From: Takakia lepidozioides
Lineage: Eukaryota; Streptophyta; Takakiopsida; Takakiales; Takakiaceae
DNA: 64,000 nucleotides
NCBI GenBank assembly: GCA_030704615.1
Contig: CM060733.1
Location: forward strand, 65,348,001-65,412,000
Direction: 5' to 3'
The position numbers and the translations under genes are program-made. Positions 32,303 to 44,697 of the stretch are shown here, one piece after another. The notes beneath the pieces are model-generated. The model searched no databases. It was not told the DNA's origin and saw only the letters and a list, made by a program, of their open reading frames with translations. The number at the start of each line of letters is the position of its first letter. Within the stretch, counting starts at the first letter, position 1.

Positions 32303-34042
32303 CTGTTTAGGATCAGCAAACCTTTGTGAACGAGCACCCTTCTGTCGGTGAGAGTCCCGTGGAGGGCTTTGTGTGCGAGCCCGAGCCATGTCACTGGCTG
32401 GTGGAGATGACTGGTCACCAAATGGAAATGTCTGTCCTTCCTTTGGTTGATAAGGAGGTAACTTCTCTGGCATAGGAAATCCCCGCCATTTCTTCTCTAC
32501 CATCTGTAGTGCATAGTCCTCCGCCATGTCAAAATTTCCTCCATAGAACCAGTTGTATCCGAATCATCGTCCCCGCTGTTGCCTTTCGGTGCTCTGATCT
32601 TATGGGGCTTCTCGGGAATCCTGCATGGCACACAGTGTTTGCCCACCATGTCTGGAAGCTTAAATTTTAGAACTTGCATCAATCTCTTGAGAGGTGTGCC
32701 AATGACCTTAGAACAGTGTAAGTATTTCCAGGCTTCATGTCCCTTATAAAAAATATCGTCAAAGCCAAATTTTTCCTTGGCCAAACTGTCCAAAGCAAAA
32801 TGGAACCAAGAACGAAGCTGGGGATCCTTCTGCATCATGACCTTCACATCATACATATACGTATGGGGTGGAACTGAAGGTAAGATCCAATGATCCCCAG
32901 TGGAATAACTTTGAAATCTGGACTGCATCTTCTGCTGCTCAGAGTCTTTGGCACACTATTACCAGATCATGCACATTTGGTTGCTGGTGGCAACTCGGAC
33001 TAAGGTTCTTCTGAATAACCGACCCATTGAGGATCACCATTTTGAGAGGTACTGGTCTGAGGCAGGCACCATGCTGAGGAAATTAATTGCCTTCCGGAGT
33101 GTTCATGGGTACATCTATACCAAGACCAAGGAGGTACCTAGTTTGGTCATGGGCTGTGGATTATACTATGTTGCTTGTTTCATTGCACGTTATCACAAAT
33201 AACTGGACTGAATCCTTCCGAGCCATATCCATCAAAATAGGAATTTGGTTGAAGGGCATAATCATAGCCCGATTGTACTCAAGTGCAGCAGGAGTCCTAG
33301 GTGGGTTAAAAGATGCATCCCCCCAAACCTCAGATTGCTGCAGTGCCATGGTATCAACAGTGTCGACCGGCTGTGGCTGCTGTGATATGGCCGCCATTGT
33401 CCCTCCTATGGTTGGCAAGTCCTGCACCTCCGGTGATGAAGATTGGAAAATCAGAGTCCTCGCATGCAAATAAGTAGCCACCAGCTGTTCCTCAGGAACA
33501 AAGGCTCTTTTGTCAATGTTGGAGCTCAAGTCATCCACTTGAGTCTGCAGCCCTTCCACATCATCCTGCAACTCAGCTATTCTACTATAGACATTGTCTA
33601 TAGTGGTTGTGGCAATGTTTTGCATGTGCAGCCTGAGATCATTCATCTCCTCCTGGGTGAGCTTCCTTGGTGCCTTCCCTTCTACCGGCCCTTGCGTTAA
33701 CCACACTTGCATAAGATGATTATCCACCAAGTTCTGTGTAGCACCCCGAAGAGCCTGCTCCTCCTTGAGTCTGTACATGTCCAACTGCTACTGTAAAGCC
33801 TCCATACGCTTTGCATGAGGTTCAACCAAGGTTGCATAGGCAGCAGTCAGATTGGCTTCCTTCCAAGCCTTGGTAGTCACAGAAAGCTCATTCTTTTATG
33901 ATGTGAGTGTTTGCTGCAACTGCAGGATATACCTGTCCTTCTCAGCCTCAATCCGACTGTACTATTGAAAGGTATCCTCATTGCAACGAATAGTAGCCTT
34001 CAAGTCAGCAATGAGTTTTCCCTGCTCGACTAACTCGGCCTC
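32303..34042 (-). pseudogene. F1 additional ORF (3' of integrase), truncated, with internal inversion
   Basis: C-terminal two-thirds of the same long ORF as F2 (35,081-39,093). Reads leftward from 34,042, where it is cut by the F2 LTR, through a coiled-coil part (EQGKLIADLKATIRC...), then 33,784-33,200 (NIDKRAFVPEEQLVATYLHA, PPRTPAALEYNRAMIMPFNQ), then 32,928-32,303 (FQSYSTGDHWILPSVPPHTY...QRFADPKQ stop). The segment 32,942-33,201 is inverted in place: its coding sense (AHYYQIMHIWLLVATRTKV) is on the plus strand. Function unknown; position and size recall the extra ORFs of plant Gypsy lineages such as Athila/Tat. Confidence 0.7.
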
Positions 34043-35043
34043 TGTCGCGGGGCTTTTACTCACCCATCCCTTCGCTATCCGAGGCGGAAACTCCAAAATA
34101 GAAGAGTTGGAAATCTCTAAGTATTCAGCCCGCGCAGAACAATCAGTCATGACCTACAGCTAGTGTATCATGGGGGTGTTTCCTATTCCCTTTTGGCATT
34201 CATGTTAGCTACCTTACCATTGATAATTAAGTATCAGTTTGCTTCATCAATCTATCGGATTCCATCAACTCATCCATTCATTCCACAGCTTCACTCAGAT
34301 CTCTCTACACAGTGTGATTGTATCGTATAAGTATCAGATTATGATTTATCAAGTATCAGGCCGAAGCCATTGTGTCTCTAATCTGCTTTACAATATCACT
34401 ACAGCTTTGCATATAACAAGCATCTACTAATCATCTCTCCTCCTTCACCGTGCTCTCCATCTTTGCTTCCGTTCTTACTCTCCGCCCGATCCCCTCTCTT
34501 CCCTGACCCAGAAGTCCTTTCCCTCAAGTGCTTCCAAGAATCATGCCCCAAAAAAGCCCCCTCCTCGGTCCTTGCTTCTCCCTTTACCTTCCTACCTGTG
34601 GCTCTAACTGTTTCCCTCACTAATCGTCGTCCGTGAACTAACATGTTCCATTTGCAGGTGTTGTTCCCACACAGTCGTTCCTGTCCTGCTCTCCGTTCCC
34701 TATGATCGTGACAGCTGTGTCAAGCTGTGACTGGCTGTGTGAAACTGTGACGGGCTGTGACTGGCTGTGCGACTGAGTTTGGCTGTGTCGGGCTGTGACG
34801 GGCTGTGTTGGCTGTGATGGCTGTGTCGGGCTGTGACGAGCTGTGCTGACTGTGTCTAGCTGTGTCGGCTGTGTCGGCTGTGACGACTGTGACGGGCTGT
34901 GTTGGCTGTGACGGGCCGTGTAACCCCCCTCTACAGTGCGCTGCTGTCACCCCTAAGGCTCCTATTGGTCTCAGTCTGTGCTAAAATAAGGGGTACCCTA
35001 CAGATCCCGTATAAGTGTCTAAGTCCCAGACAGTCCTCTAACA
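34043..35043 (-). mobile_element. 3' LTR of F2 Gypsy, nested in F1
   Basis: 1001-bp LTR (TGTTAGAGGACTG...CCCCGCGACA on the minus strand), polypurine tract GAGAGGGGAAGGGTAA at 35,044-35,059. CACAGCC-type decamers at 34,710-34,925. Its outer end lies directly within the F1 additional ORF, so F2 inserted into F1 after F1 was in place. Confidence 0.85.
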
Positions 35044-35080
35044 TTACCCTTCCCCTCTCAAAAAGTCGTGTCCTCACGGT

Positions 35081-38000
35081 TTACTGATTGCGATTAGCAA
35101 ACCTTTGTGAGTGAGCACCTTTCTGACGTTGAGAGTTTCGTGGTGGACTGTGTGTACGAGCCCGAGGTCTGTCACTGGTTGACGGAGATGTTTGAACACT
35201 ACCTGGATAAGTGAGGCCCTCTGGAGGCTGATATCGAGGTAATCTTTCAGGCATAGGAGACCCCCGTCGCTTCTTCTCTGCCATCTGAATTGCATAGTCT
35301 TCTCCCATGTCAAAAGAATCCGCTGAAGAAACAGTTGTATCAGAATCCTCATCGCCTCTCAGGTGTTTTAATTTTCGAACTTTTTGTGGAATCCTCTGGG
35401 GCATACAATGTTGTCCTACCATGTCTGGAAGTTTATATTTTACAACTTGCTGTAACCGCTGAACAACAAAATTGGTGTAGACACTGAGTTCCTTGGCTGT
35501 CCAGGTGAGTGGGGTACCAATTACTTGTGCACCGTGCAAGTATTTCCATGCCACATGTCCCTTATAGAAAATATCATCAATGCCGAATTTGTGTTGACAA
35601 ATTGTTCCAGACCGCTTGAAACCATGAACGAATTTGAGAATCCTTTGCATCATAACTTTGCCTCATATAGGTACATATGAGGTGGTACTGAAGGTAAGAC
35701 CCAATGATCTCCACTGGAATAACCCAGAAAACGCGCTTGCATCTTGTGTTGCTCAATGTGATAACGTACCAGAAAACAAGCAGCATAGTATAACCCGCAT
35801 CCCATGACAATACTTGCTACGTCCTTGGTCTTGGTATAAATGAATCCATGTACAACTTGGAAAGCAATTAATTCCCTCAACATGGTACCTGCTTCGTGCC
35901 AGTACTGTGCAAAGTGATGATCCTCAATTGGTCGATTGTTCGGAAGAACTTTAGTCCTAGTTGCCACTGGCAGCCAAATGCGCATGATTTGGTAGTAATG
36001 TGCGAATGACTGCGGAGGACTAAATTCTTTCCAAGCCAAATCCAACATGATGGGAATTTGGTTGAAGGGCATAATCATAGCCCTACTGTACTCCCTTGCA
36101 GCTGGAGTTTTAGGTGGGTTAAAAGCAGCATTGCCCCATACCTCAGGCTGTGGTGGCTGCGGTGTGGTTGTAGTAACAATAGGTTCAGCTACTGGTACAG
36201 TGACTTGTTGTTGTGTTGGTGGTACTGGCTCTTGTATCATTGGCATTTCCTGCACCTCCTGTGCAGACTAAAAAGCCAAAGTTCTGGCTTGTAAATAAGA
36301 AGCCATTAGCTGTTCCTGAGGAATATAGACTCTTTTGTCGATGTTGAAGTGATCCTCAGTCAGTCTATCTACATCCTCCTGTAACTCTGCTATCCTACTA
36401 TAGACATTGTCTATAGTAGTTGTGGGGGCAATGTTCTGCACTTGCAGTCTGAGCTCATTCATCTCGCTTTGGGTGAGCTTTCGTGGTGCTTTGCCCTCCA
36501 CTGGCCCTTGTGCTAACCAGACCTGCATAAGGCTGTTATCACCAAGTTGCTTGTGGTTCCTCTGAGAGTGTGCTCCTCTTTTGTTTGTACACTTCTAACT
36601 GCTGTTGTAAAGCCTCCATGCGCTTCGCATGAGGTTCAACCAAATTCGCATAGGCAGCAAGTAGATTATTAGCTTCCTTCCAAGCCTTGTTAGTGACCGA
36701 GATTTCATTTCTATTGGCCATGAGCGTTTGTTGCAACTCCAGGATGTACTTCTCTTGGTCAGCTTCAACCTGCCTGTATTGCTTGAAAGTATCCTCATTG
36801 CGACAGATTGTTCTTCATATCGACAATGAGTTTCATTTGCTCAACATTCTCTTCTTCTGCCTTCGTACATTTTTCCGCTTGACTGTTTATTTCTTTGTAG
36901 ATTGGTCAAGCATAGTTGTGAATGTAGCACATTGTATCGCCATCCTGTCATGCACTGTCTGCAACTCCGTATGTAGTGCATTCACTTCTTGCAACTTGCT
37001 TTCATGCTGCACCTGCATTTGGTATAGCTGTTGCTTATGTGCTTCGTGCAACTGGTCTTGCGCGAGGCCTGCCTCAATCAATTGTTCCTTGGCCAATTGC
37101 AAAGCCGCTTCTGTATTTTCCAAGTCTGCTGCATCCTCTCTCCTCATCGACCTTGTTTGCACACTCAGTGGCTAGTCGAGCCTCAAACTCCTTCTGAGTT
37201 CCTCTCTCAAGGCTGTCAATTGGGTAGTTGGAACATGGGATTTGACATAAGTCCCCAACAAATTAAGTGTCCTGCCTATGGAACTCATCAGCATTGCCTG
37301 TTGAGGGTCATCATGGTGAGGTTGCTGCTGTTCCTCCTGATCCTCAACCGTGTGATGTCTCACGAACCATTCAGGCCATTGTCCCACCGGATTTTCTTCC
37401 TGAACCACTTCATCCATCACCGGTGCTGCAGTGTCTTGACTTCTACCTGTGGTACCTCCGACACAGGTGTGTGTATTATATGCACCTCAGGATTTCCCTT
37501 GGGCAACTGTTGCACCTCTGGAATCTCTGTCTCCTTGACCAGACCAGAATATTCATAGAGAAGGTCCCCCTTCTCAATTTCTGCCACTATCTGTTCTGTA
37601 GTTGGAATATCTAACCCTTCTTTCCAAATCAATTATTTCTGGTTGGACTGCATGGACAACTTTGTAACCTTGTGACAAGCCGATCAGCTGGCTGTGATGG
37701 CTGTGATGCTGAAGTAACTTCCTCTTCCCTCTCTGAAGGTCCTGCTTCCAGTAATAGCAGTTCTCTGTGCTGCTGTGCCCCTTCCTGCACATGAGCTTGG
37801 GAAACATTATCATGCGGAATCCGTGAAGCCAGTGGATCCGCCACTACAGTCTTTCCCCGTCTCTGCCTCTTAGTCTCGGGTTGCCCTGCTAGTCCACCCT
37901 CACTGTGTGAAGAGCCTTGCTCTTCCATTGCAGTGGTTTCTGGCTCAAACACTCCCATCTCCTTTCTTTCTTGCGCATCAAGTATGCCAGAATCAAGAAT

Positions 38001-39093
38001 TATTTGAGCAATGATTGGGCCAGACACTATGATAGGAGACTTTGCGGTAGTACCTTGTAATCTTTTCATCTCCTCCACCAGTGCGTTGTACATTATGTCC
38101 GCCCATTCTACCTCTTGTCCTTTCAGGGCTTTGAGTATTTCCTCCGTGAAGGATCTGCTCAAATACTGTTGGTTCTGTTTCATGGCAATCAGAACGTTCA
38201 ATACCTGGCCTACCTCCTTTAGCCCTGGGTACACGGCCTTGGTACAAGCATAACCCTGAGTTTTAAAGAAACTCCCTTCTTGGAATAAGTCCCCTATTTG
38301 CAGTCTTGCCCTGTGTTCCTCCACATGCACCTGACCTGCTGGCAATCGAAACAATTGCTGGAGGTATAGGGGAGTAATTACTAATTCAACTCCCTTCACC
38401 GTTGTTGTTCCTGTCCTTGGCTCAAAGTTCTGCAAAAATTGTAACATGTACTGTCTATGGTGTAATGTCCAATCTAGCTTTGCAATCCTTGCAATCTCAG
38501 CTCTTCAGTATCTGTATCGCCTGTGGGGTAGCAATCGTTTGTTTCTGCAGAATTGTGGTGCTCTTCACCTGATTTCCTCCATTCCTCTCACTCTCTTCAT
38601 TTAGACTCACAGAAATGTTTTGGCTGTAACAACTGAAGAAATGCCTGTAGTGCACAAAGCATAAACGTATGGTTGCCACAAAAAGCTATGGGTAATTTCT
38701 TGTAAGCCTGGGGCTTGCAAGCATCGCTCAAGAGAAAAGATCCGCTCTGTGTTTCGTCCCTATGCCACTGCGTAAGTAATATTGCAAGCGTATAGTCTGT
38801 TAGTTCCTCCATAGTTTTCAAGCTATAGCATTGATGGTCTGTCCTGTCGAGACGCCCGTTACTCAGAACGACGCCGCCTCTTGCGCTTAATTTCCTCCAA
38901 TTTCTTGATCCTTTCTCTGGCTTTCTATTGGCTGTAACCGCTGTGACTGGATTTTAGATTTCATTTTCTTTAGTGGACTTTCCCTGCTGGATAGTCCACT
39001 AGGATCACACATGTGACAAGAATTTCGCTTTTCTGTACTTGCCGTTTGTTCCGTTCCCCTTTTTCCGTATTCATTAATGGGCCCGCCTTTCAT
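35081..39093 (-). pseudogene. F2 additional ORF downstream of integrase, about 1300 codons, broken
   Basis: A near-continuous minus-strand protein-coding tract broken into frames: 39,093-38,887; 38,821-38,497; 38,447-37,629 (273 aa); 37,632-37,417; 37,420-37,172; 37,162-36,887; 36,736-36,539; 36,528-36,268; 36,255-35,650; 35,653-35,081. It starts MKGGPINEYGKRGTEQ and ends QRFANRNQ just before the polypurine tract. The first half contains VKGVELVITPLYLQQLFRLP, loosely like plant transposon-protein/Athila ORF1 domains. The middle is Gln/Glu-rich coiled coil (36,539-37,162), the rest a conserved domain with AHYYQIMRIWLPVATRTKV. No transmembrane segment is evident, so it does not look like an envelope protein. 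A 3' ORF conserved in three copies implies selection in the family. Confidence 0.6.
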
Positions 39094-39289
39094 CCATTTT
39101 GACGGCCGTTCTTGTCCTCTTTCTTATGACACCTGTTCTTGCACTTCCTTCTCAGCTGTGTGTCGCGCCCTGACTTCCACGTGTCTATTTTTTAAACTGG
39201 TTTCCGTCTTTTCTTCCGTCAGCCATTTTCCTGAAGTTATTGTGCGTCCACCTGTCACTGATTCTATGGATCGTGTAATCCTAGTAGGC

Positions 39290-39430
39290 TGTGTTGAGCT
39301 GTGACAGGCTGTGTCATACTGTGGTACGCTGTGATAGGCTGTGATGCACTGTGGTAAGCTGTGATAGGCTGTGACACGCCTGTGATAGGCTGTGTTTGCT
39401 GGGCTGTGATAGGCTGTGTCACGCTTGTTT
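39290..39430. repeat. Decamer repeat between integrase and the additional ORF of F2
   Basis: About a dozen TGTGATAGGC/TGTGACACGC-type units of 10-11 bp, the same decamer theme as in the F LTRs. 39,094-39,289 otherwise shows no gene. Confidence 0.8.
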
Positions 39431-39457
39431 TGCCCGCCCTGGTCATATATGCTCGGC

Positions 39458-41510
39458 CTAGCGACAAGTGCTCCATACTCCGTTTGTAACACTGGTGCAG
39501 CCGTGACTGCTCTTGCGTTTCAACATGCAATCATGCTGCAAGGGTTTGTCATGGATACCACTGTATCCCTTTAACTTATTGGCATTGACTCTTCCCAGCA
39601 TTTCTTTGTTAATGGTTTGTAACATGGCGGTGTTGTTATCATACATCTTTTGTATGACATAAGGTCCTTTCCATGGTGATTTAAGCTTAGAAGCTTTAAT
39701 CTTTCCTTTCTTCTGCAACCATAGAACCAAATCCCCGTCTTAAAAGTCTTTAACTTGCCTTCATCAAACTGTTCCTTCTCTTCATCTGAATTCTGGTCAT
39801 ATTATCAGCTGCATCAGCACGTACTTCTTCCACATGGTATAATTCATGTTTCCTGACCTTAATGGAATCTTGCAATTCCATTCTCTTTCCCCACTCCGTT
39901 CTCATGGTAGGTAACAGGAATTCCACTGGAAGTAAGGCTTCCATACCATAAACTAATTGGAATGGTGTATACTTAGTGGTGACTTTATATGAAGTCCTGT
40001 ATGACCACAAAGCTGTCAGCAGCTTTGTATCCCAATCCGTTCTGTTTGCATTGACTATCTTAGCCAAGATAGTACATAGTATTTTGTTGGTAGCCTCTGC
40101 CTGCCCATTACCCTGTGGGTAATATGTTGTACTTTTTCTATGCACAATCATGAACTCTTTAGTCAACAACTCAATGGTCTCATTCATGAAGTGACTTCCC
40201 TGATCACTGATAAATTCTAAGGGACAGCCAAATCGTGTAAGTATGTTCTCGTACAGGAACCTTGCTGTGGACTTGGTGTTGTCCCTCAAAGCTTTAGCTT
40301 CCACCCACTTCGTAGTATAATCAGTGGCTGTAATTATGTACCTGTTCCGTGTATTCTTGGCTGGTGGGTTAATTGGTCCAACAAAGTCTAGTCCCCATTT
40401 CTGAAATGGTTCCGTAGGCATTGTAGGATGCAAGGCCATCCTTCCAGATCTCTGCAAAGGTCCTAGCCTCTGACATTCATCACAACTCTGACAATACTCG
40501 TGTACATCTTTGAACAAAGTAGGCCACCAGTAACCTGCGAGTAGTATCTTCCTACTGGTAGTCTCTTCTCCAAAATGACCTCCAGCCACTCCTTTATGAA
40601 CTTCCTCCAAAACTTTATTTACTTCATGGTGGTACAAGCATCGTTTTAGTACTCCATCAGGTCCTAGCTTATACATTCTGCTTCCTACCATAGTATAAGG
40701 TAAAGCTTTGATAGCGATTCTCTTCCTCTGCTCCTTACCATAACTAGGTGGGCACTGACCATGAGCAAGGTAGTATCTGATTGGCCACTGCCAATCTAAC
40801 CAGTCATCTGCACTTCCCTGCACCTCCACTGCAAATAGACTCGCATCTGGTAATTGATCATCTATTCCTGTGGCTGGTTCTCCTGTTGATAACCGTGACA
40901 AGTGATCCGCCACAAGATGCAGTCTCCCAGGCTTGTAAACAACCTCGAACTCAAACTCGTGCAAGATTATCAACCATCTTGCTATTCTTCCGCTTATCAG
41001 AGGTTTATTTACCAGGTATATCAGAGCCTGGTGATCCACATAGAACATAAACTTCTTGCCCAACAGGTAATGCCTGAATTTCTTCACTGCATAGATCATT
41101 GCCAATGCTTCTCTTTCCGTTGTGCTATAGTTCCTTTCAGCACTGTTCATCAATTTGCTAGCATAGTACACAGGTGAATCTATATTTCCTATAACATTCT
41201 GGGCTAACACCGCTCCCAACGCTTCTCCTGATGCATCGCAGTGAACATGAAATACTACATGCCAGTGAGGGTTAATTAGCACAGGTGTAGTTGTTACTGA
41301 CAGTGTAAGTTCCTCAAACGCCTGTTGACATTCAGCTGTCCAGGCAAACACTGCATCTTTCTTCAGTAGCTTGCTCAATGGTGCTGCTATTTGTGCATAC
41401 CTTTTGACAAATCTTCTGTAATAACTGGTTTGCCCAAGGAATCTCCTTAGACTCTTAACATTCACTGGTGGTGGAGAGGCTTTAATGGCCTCTGTCTTCC
41501 TGGGCTGTTG
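39458..41510 (-). pseudogene. F2 Gypsy pol: RT thumb, RNase H and integrase
   Basis: Starts within RT (KTEAIKASPPPVNVKSLRRF, SYYRRFVKRYAQIAAPLSKL). RNase H has its four acidic positions visible: VHCDASGEALGAVL, TTEREALAMIYAVKKF, YVDHQALIYL, LVADHLSRL. Integrase follows with the H2C2 region (HHEVNKVLEEVHKG, CQSCDECQRLG) and an intact DDE set: GLDFVGPINPP, SDQGSHFMNETIELL, YYPQGNGQAEATNKI. After a frame change near 39,740 the C-terminus (KSPWKGPYVIQK) ends near 39,520. The first half of RT, protease and gag are missing: at 41,510 pol is joined in frame to MULE2 transposase. RNase H and integrase catalytic residues look intact. Confidence 0.88.
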
Positions 41511-41519
41511 GCCTCTTCG

Positions 41520-42390
41520 AAGCAATGGCGTGTCCCGAAGGCCCTCTCGCAAGGCCGCTCGAGGAGAGAACTCAAAGAAGATATTACCGTCGACGTCTGC
41601 GGGAAGGCATGTAACTGATTTAATTGCAAACTTGCTGTAGTCCAGCCCGGCCAGCTCCGAGCGGTGTCCCTCCATGTGAAGCCCTCGCAGAATTTCAAGA
41701 ATGGATCGAACTGCGGTGCTCGTGCTGGGAATATGACTCCCTCGTCCACTAACGTCCATTGAGGACTTGCCTGATCTCCAGGACGATCTCGGAACTTCCA
41801 TGACCTCGTCTGAGTCGGACAGGTTGTGAACAACCCGGTTCTCGCTCGTCTTCATTGATGGGTTCGGCTCTGGTTTTACTTCGTTGCGGACTTCTCTCTT
41901 TGAGGTACCCACACTTTGATTCGCGGATTGTTTCGTGGAAGGCGCCAGGATAGAAGGTGCATTTGGCGGGCAAATGAAGTCCCCAATAGCCCTGTATATG
42001 ACGCTGTCCGATGGTGGAACTCGTCATTCCCTGCCATCGCCGAAATCATCGTGGAGCACAACAATACTCTCGACAACAACGCCGTTTGAGTCCTTCTTTT
42101 CTTCCTCCAAAAAAACCGACCCCGGTTTCAGGTGGTATCGAACGCACAAATATTTCTCCATCACACGGCAGATGTCCCCTCTGCACGGAAATGAAGCTCT
42201 ATGCTCGTGAGGAGGGCAGTACACTGTAGCGCTCGGTTTTCCGCCATGGGAGATGTGCACACAAGACAGCCAGGATGGCGTGCGGGCAAGCTCCCTGGTA
42301 GAAGGGGGATGCAGCGATGGGAAGGAATGCGGTGCTGATTTGTCCGTGCGACGAAGCCTGATCCAAATCCAGGGAGCCAACTATCTCAAA
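41520..42390 (-). pseudogene. MULE2 transposase N-terminus with internal deletion
   Basis: Matches MULE1 18,700-19,525, then jumps to the equivalent of about 21,266 (LREGLRDTPLLRRGQ). The junction near 41,570 shares GCGG in both MULE1 flanks, so 1.7 kb including all DDE residues was lost by a microhomology deletion. A TGA replaces a Trp codon of MULE1 (GDGRE-stop, about 42,025). It keeps the base that MULE1 lacks near its 19,107. The last 136 residues are in frame with F2 pol. Confidence 0.8.
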
Positions 42391-42519
42391 AATCCACAGT
42401 CAGAGTGTTAATGAACCTTGTCTCTGGAATGTGGCCCCTGGTCTTTGCGCAATAACTGCCAACGGTATGCAGTCAGAAAGTGGGGGGCCGTCCGGATGAT
42501 GTTGGCTGAAGGGGAGAAG

Positions 42520-43390
42520 CCGGCACCGGGCCGGCACCGGGCCGTCACATTACTACCCCCGGATGGAAATTCGGCACCGAATATCCAACAGGGGCCGCCC
42601 GGTTGAAGTCGCCTCGGTAGAGAGGCCGACACCTGTCCGACAGAGAACATCCCCCGGATGGAAATTCAGAGCCGAATTTCCATCCGGCCCCCCAAAGAAA
42701 GTCCTGTCGGGGGGTCAGGCCGAAAACTGGCCGACATAAAAACCTCCCCGAATGGAAAAACAGCGCCGAATTTCCATCCGAGGCCGTTCGGATGCAGTCG
42801 GCTCGGGGGGAGAGGTCGGCACCTGGCCGTCACATTACAACCCCCGGACGGAAATTCGGCACCGAATATCCAACAGGGGACGCCCGGATGAAGTCGCCTC
42901 GGGCGGAGAGACCGGCACCTGTCCGACAGAGAGCATCTCCCGGATGGAAATTCGGCGCCGAATTTCCATCCGGGCCCCCACAAAGGAAGTCTTGTCGGGG
43001 GTCAGGGCGAAAAGGCCGACATAAAAACCTCCCCGGATGGAAAAACGGCGCCGAATTTCCATCCGGGGCTGTTCGGATGCAGTCGGCTCGGGGGGAGAGG
43101 GCGGCACCTGGCCGTCAAATTACAACCCCCGGACGGAAATTCGGCACCGAATTTCCAACAGAGGACGCCCGGATGAAGTCGCTTCGGGCGGAGAGGCCGG
43201 CACCTGTCCGACAGAGAGCATCCCCCGAATGGAAATTCGGCGCCGAATTTCCATCCGGGCCCCCCCGAAGGAAGTCGTATCAGGGGGTCTGGCTGAAAAC
43301 AGACCGACATAAAAACCTCCCAGGATGGAAAAACGGCGCCGAATTTCCGTCGGGGCCGTTCGGATTTCCACCTAGCAGTCGAGAATTCCC
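42520..43390. repeat. About 285-bp palindromic repeat, MULE2
   Basis: Three units marked by GTCAGG-CCGAAAACTGGCCGAC-type segments near 42,703, 42,988 and 43,274, each carrying two AAATTCGGCGCCGAATTT or AAATTCGGCACCGAATAT palindromes. Inverted equivalent of 17,606-18,600 in MULE1. ORFs crossing the array on both strands are by-products. Confidence 0.82.
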
Positions 43391-43479
43391 TGAAAAACGT
43401 GTCTAAAAGTGGACTTCAGCCAAAAAACTAAAGGTTTAGTGTCTTTTTAGACCAAAAACCTAGCGGCCACGCTCAGAAT

Positions 43480-43995
43480 TACCTGCAGGATGGTAATTCG
43501 GCGCTTCGACTTACCTGGAGGATGGAAATTCGGCGCCGAATTTCCATCCAGCAGCGATCCAAGGTACCTGCTGGATGGAAATTCGGCGCCGGATTTCCGT
43601 CCATCCGGGCTCCAAATTACTTGCAGGATGGAAATTCGGCACCGGATTTCTATCCATCCGCTCTCCGAAATACCTGCATGACGGAAATTCGGCGCTCCGA
43701 GTTACCTGCAGGATGGAAATTCAGCGCCGGATTTCCATCCGGCCGCGCTCCGACTTAGCTAGCGGATGGAAATCCGGTGCCGGATTTCCATCCATCCGCT
43801 CTTCGAATTACCTGCATGACGGAAATTTGCAGCGCCGACTTACCTGGAGGATGGAAATCCGGCGCCGGATTTCCATCCATCCGCTCTTCGAATTACCTGC
43901 ATGACTGGAAAAATGGCGCCGAATTCCGATTTTGGTGCCAGTCAGATATGGGACTTAGCCATTTTTCGGGCCCCGAACTGGATAAATGACGCCGG

Positions 43996-44041
<46 letters not shown>

Positions 44042-44690
44042 CGCCATTTTTCCAGTTCGGGGTTGAAAACGGCTAAGTCCCAGATCTGACTGGCACCAAA
44101 ATCGGAAATTCGGCGCCATTTTCCAGTTCTGGGCCCAGTCAGATCTGGGACTTAGCCATTTTCGGCCCCGAAAATGGCTAAGTTCCTACGGTGGCTGGGA
44201 ACCGCAACTGGAAATTCGGCACCATTTTTCCAGTTCCGCGCCCTATCAGATCTGGGACTTAGCCATTTTCGGCCCCGAACTGGAAAAATGCGCCATTTTT
44301 CCAGTTCGGGGCCGAAAATGGCTAAGTCCCTAGGGTGGCTGGCACCAAAATCGTAAATTCGGCGCCATTTTTCCAGTTCCGGGCCCAGTCAGATTTGGGA
44401 CTTAGCCATTTTCGGCCCCGAAATGGAAAAATGGCGCCATTTTTCCAGTTTAAGGCCCCAAAAATGGCTAAGTCCCTAGGGTGGCTGGAACCGCAACCGG
44501 AAATTCGGCACCATTTTTCCAGTTCCGCGCCTTGTCAGATCTGGGACTTAGCCATTTTTGGCCCCGAAAATGGCTAAGTCCCTAGGGTGGCTGGAACCGC
44601 AACCGGAAATTCGGCGCCATTTTTCTAGTTCCGCGCCCAGTCAATTCTGGACTTAGCCATTTTCGGGCCCAACCTAGGAAAATGGTGCCA
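43480..44690. repeat. Short-period palindromic arrays and A-tract, MULE2
   Basis: 43,480-43,910: 60-80-bp units of GGATGGAAATTCGGCGCC type separated by TTACCTGCAGG/TTACCTGCATG. 43,910-44,690: units with GGGACTTAGCCATTTTCGG and its inverse plus GCGCCATTTTTCCAGTTC, as in MULE1 12,740-13,365. A run of about 44 A residues lies at 43,996-44,039 inside a palindrome arm. Confidence 0.82.
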
Positions 44691-44697
44691 AAAATGG

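Noticed and set aside
37574-37813. HSSTENCYYW resembling the HSTENCYYN zinc knuckle of the gag at 60.6-61.3 kb
   Set aside because: It lies in a shadow frame of the F2 additional ORF; the true frame there (AQQHRELLLLEAGPSE) matches the family, and the surrounding residues have no knuckle.
38597-38821. Hydrophobic segment (HTFMLCALQAFLQLLQ) as a transmembrane envelope-type helix
   Set aside because: Too short and isolated, near a frame break, with no signal peptide or glycoprotein-like cysteine pattern nearby.
43996-44039. A-run as the tail of a retroposed gene or LINE
   Set aside because: No coding or LINE sequence precedes it and no target duplication is seen; it lies within a palindrome of the MULE2 array.
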